A stretch of 64,000 nt of DNA. Origin: Arcticibacter eurypsychrophilus (GTDB lineage Bacteria; Bacteroidota; Bacteroidia; Sphingobacteriales; Sphingobacteriaceae). Location: positions 114,925 through 178,924 of the forward strand of contig NZ_MDFN01000003.1 of NCBI RefSeq assembly GCF_001730525.1. Reading direction: 5' to 3'. Positions 47,249 to 54,514 of the stretch are shown in pieces; position 1 is the first letter of the stretch, and each line of letters starts with the position of its first letter. The notes below the pieces were generated by a model. That model was not told the DNA's origin. It ran no database searches and was given only the letters and a program-made list of their open reading frames with translations. The position numbers and the translations under genes are program-made.

Positions 47249-47854
47249 ATGAAACACATCCTTCATTTAAAGTCAAGCCTGCAAGGTGCAGCATCTTACA
47301 GCATTAAGTTGGGTCACACTATCGTTGAAAAAATTCAAGACAAGTATCCAGACAGCTCGGTTGAGGAGTTAAACCTCGTTGATATGGACATCCCCCACCT
47401 TAACCCGAATAGCCTTCGTACATTCTTTACTCCAGTGGAGCAGCTAACTGAGGAAGATAAAAAAGCGAATCGTCTCTCTGATGAACTGGTGAAGCAACTG
47501 CTGGCCGCTGATATTATCGTCATAGGTGCACCGCTAATCAACTTTACTGTTCATACCTCGCTTAAGGCCTGGATTGACCATGTTACCAGGCCAAAAGTAA
47601 CATTTGGTTACGGTGAAGATGGTCGTCCTATCGGAATGGTAACCGGTAAAAAAATCTATATTGCCATGTCTTCAGGTGGTGTTTATTCAGAAGGACCAGG
47701 GAAAGCAAACGACTTTGTTGCTCCTTACCTAACGGCTTTCCTCGGCTTTTTGGGTATGACTGACGTAACGGTATTCCGTGCCGAAGGACTAAAAGTACCA
47801 GGAGTTAAAGAGTATGCTATGGAGAAAGCAATTGACAGTATCCAAATCGATTAA
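47249..47854 (+). CDS. FMN-dependent NADH-azoreductase (AzoR type)
   Basis: 201 residues with a flavodoxin-like fold: LHLKSSLQGAASYS at the FMN phosphate site, APLINFTVHTSLKAWIDHV and FGYGEDGRPIGMVTGKK are AzoR hallmarks. It reduces quinones and azo compounds by two electrons and protects against thiol stress. The divergent HxlR gene is the likely regulator. Confidence 0.93.
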   Translation: MKHILHLKSSLQGAASYSIKLGHTIVEKIQDKYPDSSVEELNLVDMDIPHLNPNSLRTFFTPVEQLTEEDKKANRLSDELVKQLLAADIIVIGAPLINFTVHTSLKAWIDHVTRPKVTFGYGEDGRPIGMVTGKKIYIAMSSGGVYSEGPGKANDFVAPYLTAFLGFLGMTDVTVFRAEGLKVPGVKEYAMEKAIDSIQID

Positions 47855-47872
47855 AATTCTCGTTTAAAAGCA

Positions 47873-47894
47873 GCAAGCTTTAATTAAAGCTTGC
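47873..47894. terminator. Palindrome after the azoreductase gene
   Basis: A perfect 22-bp palindrome (GCAAGCTT...AAGCTTGC, centre TTAATTAA) 19 bp after the stop. It could end transcription from either side, though a long T-run is lacking. Confidence 0.5.
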
Positions 47895-47985
47895 TCTCAA
47901 CGCCGTTTTATCATTAAAGTACGTATCCAGAATCTTATCCAGTTTTTTAAGCAAGGCGTTGTTAATTGGCTTTCTGGTAATGAAT
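47880..47985 (-). pseudogene. Unidentified C-terminal coding remnant
   Basis: A frame ending at TAA 47880-47882 reads FITRKPINNALLKKLDKIL, which resembles the last helix of a response-regulator receiver domain. No upstream part exists. Confidence 0.25.
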
Positions 47986-47989
47986 GTGC

Positions 47990-48049
47990 TTACAGCGCCT
48001 TTATTTGCCCACCGTCTATGACGATGGCTGCACCTGTAATATACGGCCT
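47990..48049 (-). pseudogene. Short-chain dehydrogenase (SDR) C-terminal fragment
   Basis: Encodes RPYITGAAIVIDGGQIKAL and a stop. This is the standard SDR ending; the rest of the gene is cut exactly where a dispersed 22-bp repeat begins. Confidence 0.6.
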
Positions 48050-48071
48050 AACCTCTGTTTCCCATGTCAAC
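48050..48071 (+). repeat. Dispersed 22-bp repeat, copy 1
   Basis: Contains CTGTTTCCCATGTCAAC. The same sequence is at 48562 and 63394. Here it is joined to an SDR fragment, unlike the other two copies. Confidence 0.65.
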
Positions 48072-48561
48072 CGCTCTACCGGATTATTTCTAATTGGTCC
48101 ATCCCATCGTCAGATCTAAATCTCCATAAGGCTAAACAATGAGACGCTGAAAGGATAAAATTTGTATCAGGCCGAACATTCCTGTCCATCTCTAAAATCC
48201 CGATACAATAATTTCGTTATGTGCCAAACCAAAAATGGGTTACTCTTTTTTCCTGTTGGACCCGGCACCTGCGATATAGACGTTTCTACCCGCTCCTGAT
48301 CCAACTCTTATTTCTAAGCTGCTTCCAATTCAATACTAATACTCAGCTCAATGAATATTTCGATAAATCTTTCTGTTGAACAAATGTAAACAGGCTATTA
48401 AAAAGAAGTGAATATCGAGACGAATCTTCCAAACTCTTCTCAAATAAGTCGTATTTTGCTTTAATTTACTAATCTGAAACATCTATATGAAGATGATTCC
48501 ATAAGGTAAAAAGGAGAATTTATAGATGGAAACCTCATCAAATTCACTTCTAAACAATCAA
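48072..48561. other. Non-coding stretch between two dispersed repeats
   Basis: About 490 bp without any frame, hairpin or similarity that I can recognise; probably decayed sequence enclosed by direct 22-bp repeats. Confidence 0.4.
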
Positions 48562-48583
48562 AACCTCTGTTTCCCATGTCAAC
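48562..48583 (+). repeat. Dispersed 22-bp repeat, copy 2
   Basis: Identical to copy 1 over 22 bp; followed 8 bp later by the paired 20-bp motif. Confidence 0.65.
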
Positions 48584-48591
48584 AGCTAAAA

Positions 48592-48634
48592 TTGTATTTT
48601 ACTATCAAACAATAGTGTATTTTACTAACAAACA
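48592..48634 (+). promoter_or_regulatory. Paired 20-bp motif upstream of the AAA-ATPase remnant
   Basis: TTGTATTTTACTATCAAACA at 48592-48611 and TGTATTTTACTAACAAACA at 48616-48634, a 23-bp spacing, about two turns of DNA. The pair ends 30 bp before the ATPase ATG. It recurs at 63424-63466. It is a likely binding site for a regulator with two copies on one DNA face. Confidence 0.5.
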
Positions 48635-48664
48635 CTTTCCTATAATTACATGAAATAAGTAACC

Positions 48665-49070
48665 ATGATACTTCAATCTGCTCTTAACCAAGTTATCGAA
48701 GCACAGAAAGCTAACCTTTCTCAAAAAGATTCTGGCCTAAAAAGAGACGCGTTGGCAACTCTACCAGACCTATCATCGTTTGCTTTAATTGTTTCTTGGA
48801 ATAAGGAGATGTGGAAAAAGTACCCCGCTATTTCAATTACTTAAAGAGCGACATCCTGATGCACTATATCTTAATTTGGAAGATCCCAGGCTGTACGAAT
48901 TCTAGTCTACCGATTTCGCCAGACTAGATGAATTGATAAAGGTAAGCGGAAACAAGGTCCTATTTTTTGACGAGATACAAATTATACCAGAATGGGAAAG
49001 ATATGCAAGGCAAAAGCTGGATGAAGATTATAAAGTAGTGATAACCGGTTCCAACGCTTCATTACTATAA
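48665..49070 (+). pseudogene. AAA-ATPase (DUF4143-type), N-terminal remnant
   Basis: From ATG at 48665 the product reads to ALIVS; an extra T then destroys the P-loop, which in another frame reads SGIRRCGKST. Downstream come HPDALYLNLEDPRLYEF, an in-frame TAG at 48903-48905, VLFFDEIQ (Walker B), and ITGSNASLL with a stop. The rest, including DUF4143, is gone. Homologues are multicopy ATPases of unclear function in this phylum. Confidence 0.82.
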
Positions 49071-49107
49071 AATTCAGCAGTTTCTTTTAATAGATTAATT
49101 TGTTTTA

Positions 49108-49221
49108 TCACTTTTTTTGAAAACGTATACCTAATCCTTTAGATTGTTCATTATACCAATCCGTTGATTTTTGAATATCATTTAAAGCTTCGGGATAAAT
49201 TTTTATCTTGTAAGGAGGCAT
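49108..49221 (-). pseudogene. ParE/RelE-family toxin, frameshifted and truncated
   Basis: ATG at 49221 follows the antitoxin stop directly. The 37 residues (YKIKIYPEALNDIQKSTDWY then EQSKGLGIRF) are the ParE/RelE N terminus. An extra A in the A7 run at 49111-49117 brings a stop at 49108-49110; in the next frame the family sequence goes on (VIKQINLLKETAEFY) until it meets the ATPase remnant at about 49070. Confidence 0.8.
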
Positions 49222-49437
49222 CTAGGACTTAAGCTTTTTAGATGCTATATCCCAATCTAATAAGATCTCCGGATTATTCTTGTATTCCGCAACTCTTTCA
49301 TTAACGATACTCTGATGTTCTATTGGAATAGTGATATCTTCAGACCAAATCACTTCATTAAGATCCAGTTTTTCAGAGGGTGACAACTGTTTCACTGCAT
49401 CTTTTAATTGTCTAAATGATAATTCAATAGCGATCAT
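49222..49437 (-). CDS. Antitoxin of a ParE/RelE-type module
   Basis: 71 residues, intact. The opening (ELSFRQLKDAVKQLSPSEKLDLNEVIW) and acidic C-terminal tail fit small addiction-module antitoxins. It is followed with no gap by a ParE-like toxin gene that is frameshifted, so the antitoxin has lost its partner here. Confidence 0.7.
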   Translation of the reverse strand: MIAIELSFRQLKDAVKQLSPSEKLDLNEVIWSEDITIPIEHQSIVNERVAEYKNNPEILLDWDIASKKLKS

Positions 49438-49593
49438 AATATCTATCTTTAATCCATAACAAAAATAGCTATTTTATTTATAATTGCTATCACGTCTTAT
49501 CTCTGATCAGTTAAGTTGATTGCACAGTAGAAAACTAGTAATCACCAATGTTATAGCTACAATGGAAAAATTCCGTATCATAAACCCAGCGAT

Positions 49594-49755
49594 TAAATCA
49601 TAAATATCGTTCATGAAGGATAACGATATGATGTATGAGGCGCCCTGCTATCATTAAGCGCAGCCGGCGCGCACTAATTTCCTTCCCTGAAGCAATTCCC
49701 GTTATGGTTAGTTCCTCTTCATTAATGGAACGGAACAGATATAGGTTCGCTTTCC
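49594..49755 (-). pseudogene. DinB-family C-terminal fragment (partial copy of the 63.5-kb gene)
   Basis: About 160 bp closely match the 3' end of the DinB gene at 63517, including its HERYL end, at roughly 85% identity by eye. It is cut off where a sigma-factor fragment starts. Confidence 0.8.
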
Positions 49756-49887
49756 ACTACACTCAATATCGCCGAAAAAACAGTCCGCAACAATATCGCT
49801 ATAGAAATCTCTCAACTACGCAAAGCCTTGTCAAAAGAGTATCCAGAGGTTGTTTCGATCCTGTTTCTTGCGTTATTAATTTATTAA
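49756..49887 (+). pseudogene. ECF sigma factor C-terminal fragment
   Basis: Reads TLNIAEKTVRNNIAIEISQL and continues to a stop at 49885-49887. This is sigma region 4 helix-turn-helix style (xxEKTVRNNI); regions 2 and 3 are missing. Confidence 0.55.
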
Positions 49888-49985
49888 CCTAAGCATTACG
49901 ATTTCTTAACCCCTTTCCTCGGGACAATTTGCCTGCCTGTGCTATATTTCATAAATAGGATGTTTAGTGTTATGACGCTAAATAA

Positions 49986-51104
49986 CTAAAATGGTTGCAC
50001 TAAATTCAATTGATACCTTGTGCTCCTACCACCAGCCTCGCTTAAGGGTATCAAAGCATCAAGTGATAACAAGTTCTGAAGATCCCTTGTCGCCGTAGCT
50101 TTGGATACCTTGGTTAAGGTTCCATATTTACTGGCATTGATTCCTCCGACAAAACCTGCAGGACCTTCCTCGAGCATTCTCTTCACGACTTTTAGCTGCC
50201 GTTCCGATAGCTTATCTTTGAATCTGTCGAAAAATATCGTCTTTCTCAAAACAAAATCTATCTGATCTTCCGTGTCCTGTTGTGCATTTAAAATAACATC
50301 TACAAAATAGTTAATCCATGGTGTGATTTCAATTGATCGTTGAGCAACTTCTAAAGCAGCATAGTACTTGCTTTTTTTTGATTCAATTGTTTTAGACAAA
50401 CTAAGAAGTACAGGGCGACCTATTCCTTGTGATAAAGCTTTTTCTGCAATCGCACGGCCAATTCTGCCATTCCCATCTTCGAAAGGGTGAATTGACTCAA
50501 AGTACAAATGAGCAATAGCTGACCGTATAGGAGCCTTCTTAATTTCATACTTACCTCCCGGACCGCTTTCATTGAACCAGTTGATAAATCGCTCCATCTC
50601 CCCTGGCACTCTTTCCGATGGTGGCGCTTCGTAATGCACTTTTTCCTTTCCCAAAGCACCCGAAACAACCTGCATCGGCTCTGGATGATCTCGCCATACC
50701 CCAACCCGCACTTTAATCTCAGTACCCAACAGCATCCGATGCCATGAAAACAACTGCTCATCAGTCAATTGCTGTTTATAGGTATTACGTAAATCAATCA
50801 AGAGGTCGCCTATCCCTTTAGCTTTCATATCTAAGAACTGATGTTCTACAACCAAACCAAGGCCATTCTTAATCGAAGACATCACATCTTTTCGGCTGAA
50901 GTATTCTCCTTCAATCTCAGATGTTTTTATTGCCTCTGCAACCATTACATTAATAATTGCCTCCATCTGCGTATCGGTCGGTAATGCTTTCAGAATGCCG
51001 CTTACCAAACCAGTTTTTTCAGAAAATTGATATAGCTCCTCTTCAACTTCAACTAAGTTGTAAGTGAAATCAGGCCATTCCTTAACTTGCCAGCTATACT
51101 TCAT
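49986..51104 (-). CDS. Fic-family protein (DUF4172-Fic-winged helix), class II
   Basis: 372 residues. An N-terminal DUF4172 domain (1-90) contains the inhibitory motif TSEIEG at 61-66, which is of the [ST]xxxE[GN] type and would block the ATP site. The Fic core has HPFEDGNGRIGR at 206-217 with all catalytic residues. A winged helix (about 300-372) ends the protein. It should AMPylate (or otherwise modify) a target hydroxyl when inhibition is relieved, and the winged helix suits self-regulation through two identical palindromes at its start codon. Confidence 0.93.
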   Translation of the reverse strand: MKYSWQVKEWPDFTYNLVEVEEELYQFSEKTGLVSGILKALPTDTQMEAIINVMVAEAIKTSEIEGEYFSRKDVMSSIKNGLGLVVEHQFLDMKAKGIGDLLIDLRNTYKQQLTDEQLFSWHRMLLGTEIKVRVGVWRDHPEPMQVVSGALGKEKVHYEAPPSERVPGEMERFINWFNESGPGGKYEIKKAPIRSAIAHLYFESIHPFEDGNGRIGRAIAEKALSQGIGRPVLLSLSKTIESKKSKYYAALEVAQRSIEITPWINYFVDVILNAQQDTEDQIDFVLRKTIFFDRFKDKLSERQLKVVKRMLEEGPAGFVGGINASKYGTLTKVSKATATRDLQNLLSLDALIPLSEAGGRSTRYQLNLVQPF

Positions 51105-51132
51105 GAGCCGAATGATTAGTTTATTCGGCTCA
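51104..51132. promoter_or_regulatory. Fic-gene operator 1
   Basis: TGAGCCGAAT - 9 bp - ATTCGGCTCA. The first arm overlaps the fic start codon. It is a twin of the site 44 bp upstream. Confidence 0.65.
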
Positions 51133-51147
51133 AATATAAGAATATTA

Positions 51148-51176
51148 TGAGCCGAATAGTTATTTTATTCGGCTCA
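51148..51176. promoter_or_regulatory. Fic-gene operator 2
   Basis: The same 10-bp arms, TGAGCCGAAT and ATTCGGCTCA, with a 9-bp spacer of different sequence. Identity of arms but not spacer argues for protein binding, not a recent duplication. Confidence 0.65.
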
Positions 51177-51213
51177 TGAGAAAATCTTTGTCTCTATTTA
51201 TCATCTACCTAAC

Positions 51214-52017
51214 TTAGTTCGTAGAAGTTCTATTGTTGAATGGAATTGTTCTCTCCCGTTTCTTGTACATTAGGATTGAAGGGGCGACAATCTGCGTCTT
51301 TTCCGGCCGGTGCTCTACGAATAAATCTACATTCCAATCTACACCAAATTGGTTAAGATAGTCTTTAAGTAGCGGCAACCCCACTTCCGCACGTCTCTTA
51401 TCTACATTTATCGGATCTTCCAGAGGGAGCACATAGTACATACCTGTTTCCTTCGAACGCGCAATCTGACTTCCATAAACTTGTCTTTTCCCTTGTGCTA
51501 ATGCCACTCTGTCTTCTAAATAAGCATAGTTTTGAGTGGAAGCATTTCCAACCTTGACCGCCGCTTTCATTACGGGCAAATATTTAAGCTGCACAGGTAG
51601 TGGTGCATGTTGAATTACTAAAAAAAGAGTTAAAGGGCCACGTTCTCCAATTTCTTCTTTACCAAGCCAGCCATATCTGTCCAAAATAGATTGAACCTTG
51701 CTCAAATTTATTTCGTCTTTATAAACAATTGTATCTATTAGTGCGCTATACTCTACAGAAGCCGCACCAAATTTCTCCTCAATAGAATGAAGCTTTCCCC
51801 TGCAAGTTTGATCGTCAGAAAGTATAGTATCCAACATAGCAACCAAAGTCCTGTTCAAACTTACTTGTGTCCTGCTCTTATCTGTGTTCAAAGAATCAGT
51901 TATGTCCTGCAGCATTTTTTCAAGTTTAATAGGATTTACATTCACAGATGATCCCTGAACTACCGATTGTAGAACACTAAGAATTAATATCGTCAGAAAA
52001 CCTTTTAATGACTTCAT
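51214..52017 (-). CDS. Secreted DUF6624-type protein
   Basis: About 267 residues from ATG at 52017; the upstream ATG at 52059 would spoil the signal peptide. Signal peptide to about SVVQG. The part DRYGWLGKEEIGERGPLTLFLVIQHAP, followed by DRVALAQGKRQVYGSQI and the LPLEDPINVDKRRAEVGLP end (each quoted in part), is the DUF6624 pattern. Function unknown. It is a lone gene between the Fic operators and a decayed region. Confidence 0.75.
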   Translation of the reverse strand: MKSLKGFLTILILSVLQSVVQGSSVNVNPIKLEKMLQDITDSLNTDKSRTQVSLNRTLVAMLDTILSDDQTCRGKLHSIEEKFGAASVEYSALIDTIVYKDEINLSKVQSILDRYGWLGKEEIGERGPLTLFLVIQHAPLPVQLKYLPVMKAAVKVGNASTQNYAYLEDRVALAQGKRQVYGSQIARSKETGMYYVLPLEDPINVDKRRAEVGLPLLKDYLNQFGVDWNVDLFVEHRPEKTQIVAPSILMYKKRERTIPFNNRTSTN

Positions 52018-52261
52018 ATTGAGGTGATAATACACTTTACATTCAAATAGTTTGATCAATAATTTAACCTAGCTGAAGTAAAGTCAGATTGTGTTTTATT
52101 TGTTACTTTTACGCAAATCATAATCTCCGGTGGTTTCTTAAATGTAGTAATATCCTAAACAATATGTATTACCTGCCCATCAGTATTTACCAAAATAATG
52201 ATGGAGACTTATCGATTCCTCTATAACTCTGCTATATTTGCGAGCACCTAAAACCATCACA

Positions 52262-52952
52262 TGGATTTTTTAACAGTCAATTACGAATCGCTATTTCATC
52301 AATTCTTGCAAGCTTTGATGAAATAGCGAAAAAGATTTCCGAAAACATTCAGTTAAAAGTCAATAATGAATATTACCGGATAGTCGATTTTGAATTCTAC
52401 ACCTACTCCGAGAAATTGCCTGATCCCCACACCTACAAGAATGATCTTCAACTGCAATCAAGCAAGCTATATTCGCATGGATCAGGAATTGATATCACAT
52501 TTGGAGATGGGAAAAACTATGGAGGCATCTTAATACGCAGCGTAGTGAAACTCTATGATGGCTCAGACCCTAAAAGCGGCTTCATTACAAAACAATACGA
52601 TGGACCACAAAAGGTGGCTACTGAACTGTTTTCAAGCCTCAACACATTAAACGAAGCGGGCGTCAATACCATACAACTATTAGACAATAAGGGCTTTAAT
52701 CAGAATCACCAATTCTATCCAGGAAGGAGCATCTTAAAGACTCATCGTGTAGGCTTAACGACAAAGGTAAATGATCCATTAGATTTTTATCTCAACCTTG
52801 ATCTACGGTATATCCTCCTTCTACAGATATTTCCTAATTTCAGGCAAACCGTTAAGGGTATAGAAGTTATTGTAAAGATTAAGCTGGACAGCAAAACATT
52901 AACACTTGAAAAAGCAAAGAATATTCTGGGTTACACCATGAAGTTGGTATGA
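52262..52952 (+). pseudogene. Frameshifted conserved hypothetical gene
   Basis: From ATG at 52262 the frame stops after 21 codons (LQALMK*). Another frame goes on with FDEIAKKISENIQLK, NNEYYRIVDFEFYTYSEKLP, GSGIDITFGDG and GGILIRSVVKLYD to a stop at 52950-52952; that frame has no usable start before TTG at 52416. So the gene is broken near its 5' end. The GSGIDITF / GGILIR / HRVGL pattern is faintly like alkyladenine DNA glycosylases, but this is weak. Its stop overlaps the deiminase start by 4 bp, so the two were an operon. Confidence 0.6.
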
Positions 52953-53437
52953 TCCAAGATAAAGAAAGCAATCTGCTGTACCTGGCAGATTGCTCACCTG
53001 AAAAATATCCAGTTTTCTTTAAAGCATTTGAACAGTAACTGCAGGATAACCATGTTGCTTTTAAGCTGATTCCGGATACTAAAGACATATGGGCAGTTAG
53101 ATGGCGGTAACTATTATTCCTCCCTACCCACAAAGACGACTTCACAGGCCACGCCGATGGCTTGGTTAGGTTTATTAACGATGATACCGTTCCCATTAAT
53201 AAATATACCAGTGAAAATACTGATTTTCAATTAGGATTACGCCCCGCTTTGTATAGTGCGGGACTTAAAACTATTGAACCACCGTACAACCCTTATGCAA
53301 ATCGTACAAATGATGATGCGAGCGGTATTTACATCAATTACCTGGAAATGAACGAGCTTATGATAGTTCCAACATTTAATATCATTGAAGATGATGAAGT
53401 AATCAATCTGAAATCGTTAAACAAGGAAGTGTTCTGA
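52949..53437 (+). pseudogene. Agmatine deiminase / peptidyl-arginine deiminase family, decayed
   Basis: It begins IQDKESNLLYLADCSPEK and TKDIWAV, the family N terminus, then has stops (first at about 53035). The middle third, including the first catalytic residues, is deleted. The end is well kept: FTGHADGLVRFI (His/Asp site), then PYNPYANRTNDDASG, YINYLEMNELMIVPTFN and EDDEV. The Cys nucleophile region is missing. Confidence 0.85.
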
Positions 53438-53525
53438 ATTGCATTTCCTGGAACATTAAATCAAATGGTTGATTTGCAAATAAATAAGTCTACACTTTAC
53501 CGTACATAGAAGAAAACATTTGAAC

Positions 53526-53556
53526 TTGAAATATGAGACGCCATTCGTTACATTTG
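53526..53556 (+). promoter_or_regulatory. Promoter of the MNT gene, -33 TTG and -7 TACATTTG
   Basis: TTG at 53526-53528, 20 bp, then TACATTTG at 53549-53556: both Bacteroidota elements at correct spacing. The -7 box ends 5 bp before the ATG at 53562, so the message should be leaderless. Confidence 0.6.
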
Positions 53557-53561
53557 TTTAA

Positions 53562-53855
53562 ATGATTCTTTCGGAACAACATATCAGTTTTATAAAAAGC
53601 TTCTTCTCTGCTCGTCCAGTCAAGAAGGCTTATATTTTTGGTTCATACTCCAGAAATGAAGCTAACGAAAATAGCGATATAGATATTCTTGTTGAACTGG
53701 ATCATACTAAACCTATTGGATTGAAGTTTTTCACTTATCAAGATGAACTTGAGCAGATCCTACAAAAGAAAGTCGACCTGGTTAGTTATGATGGCTTATC
53801 CAAATATGTAAAACCTTTCATAGATCAAGACAAAATCTTGATCTATGAAAGGTAG
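53562..53855 (+). CDS. MNT-domain nucleotidyltransferase antitoxin
   Basis: 97 residues, minimal nucleotidyltransferase. G27-S28 and D39-x-D41 form the GSx10DxD active site (GSYSRNEANENSDID). In MNT-HEPN modules such proteins AMPylate and silence a HEPN RNase. The HEPN gene should start at the overlapping ATGAAAGG, but here it stops after six codons. The antitoxin is therefore an orphan with an intact active site. Confidence 0.88.
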   Translation: MILSEQHISFIKSFFSARPVKKAYIFGSYSRNEANENSDIDILVELDHTKPIGLKFFTYQDELEQILQKKVDLVSYDGLSKYVKPFIDQDKILIYER

Positions 53856-53865
53856 AGTACGTTAA
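53845..53865 (+). pseudogene. HEPN toxin stub
   Basis: ATG AAA GGT AGA GTA CGT TAA overlaps the MNT stop by 11 bp, the usual position of a HepT start. Only six codons remain. Confidence 0.55.
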
Positions 53866-53888
53866 ACCACACCCTTTTTAATCAATCT

Positions 53889-54350
53889 TTACACTCTTGC
53901 CTGTATCGGCACCTCTACATTTATCTGCTGCATAATTTCATAAATTTCAATCTCAGAATTTAAAATTTCAAAACTAACCACAAATGCATAAGGTATCTCT
54001 TTCCTTAGGTCATTTTCCCATCACTTGTGGCCAATTACAGCAAAGGACAATTCAGAAGGTAATTCAAATGACTTAAGTACTACCCAGTCCTTCTGATTAG
54101 CGCTTGCTTGTCGCCTGACACCTTTAATTTTCCCCTAACTACCATTGTTCCAGATTGTCCATTTAATAGAATGTGGGTCTTCAGGTTCATCATCTTCCAG
54201 ATTCCAATCTTTGATTGCCCTAAAGTAAACCGTAAGTCCAATGCAAAAGACAGCGTACGCGCTGCCTTTATCAAAGAATATATGCGTAAAAGATTTGAAA
54301 CAACTAGAAGTGAATTCAAAGATCTGTTCCTTAGGCCGTTCATTAACCAT
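53889..54350 (-). pseudogene. Decayed hypothetical gene
   Basis: A minus-strand frame of 71 residues (54350-54135, WNLEDDEPEDPHSIKW) meets a stop, and later pieces in line with it read SFELPSELSFAVIGHK then a stop, and KEIPYAFVVSFEILNSEIEI, ending at 53889. It looks like one protein of roughly 150 residues with two or more inactivating changes. Family not recognised. Confidence 0.5.
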
Positions 54351-54514
54351 GATCCATTTATTAACTGATCCTATTTGCTGTCAGTAAATTCAAATATTAG
54401 CCTACTTAATACATTCACTACGGTTTTAAGTTATATTTTAAGATTTATTATTTTTTTCTATTATGTTGTCAATTACTCCTATTATTAACCAAATAAGCTA
54501 AACCTAAACTAATT

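Noticed and set aside
47873..47894. Possible regulatory operator
   Set aside because: It follows the azoreductase stop and precedes only remnants, so a terminator is simpler.
45300..54350. Insertion sequence or prophage as cause of the decayed region
   Set aside because: No transposase, integrase, terminal inverted repeats or tRNA attachment site was found on either strand.
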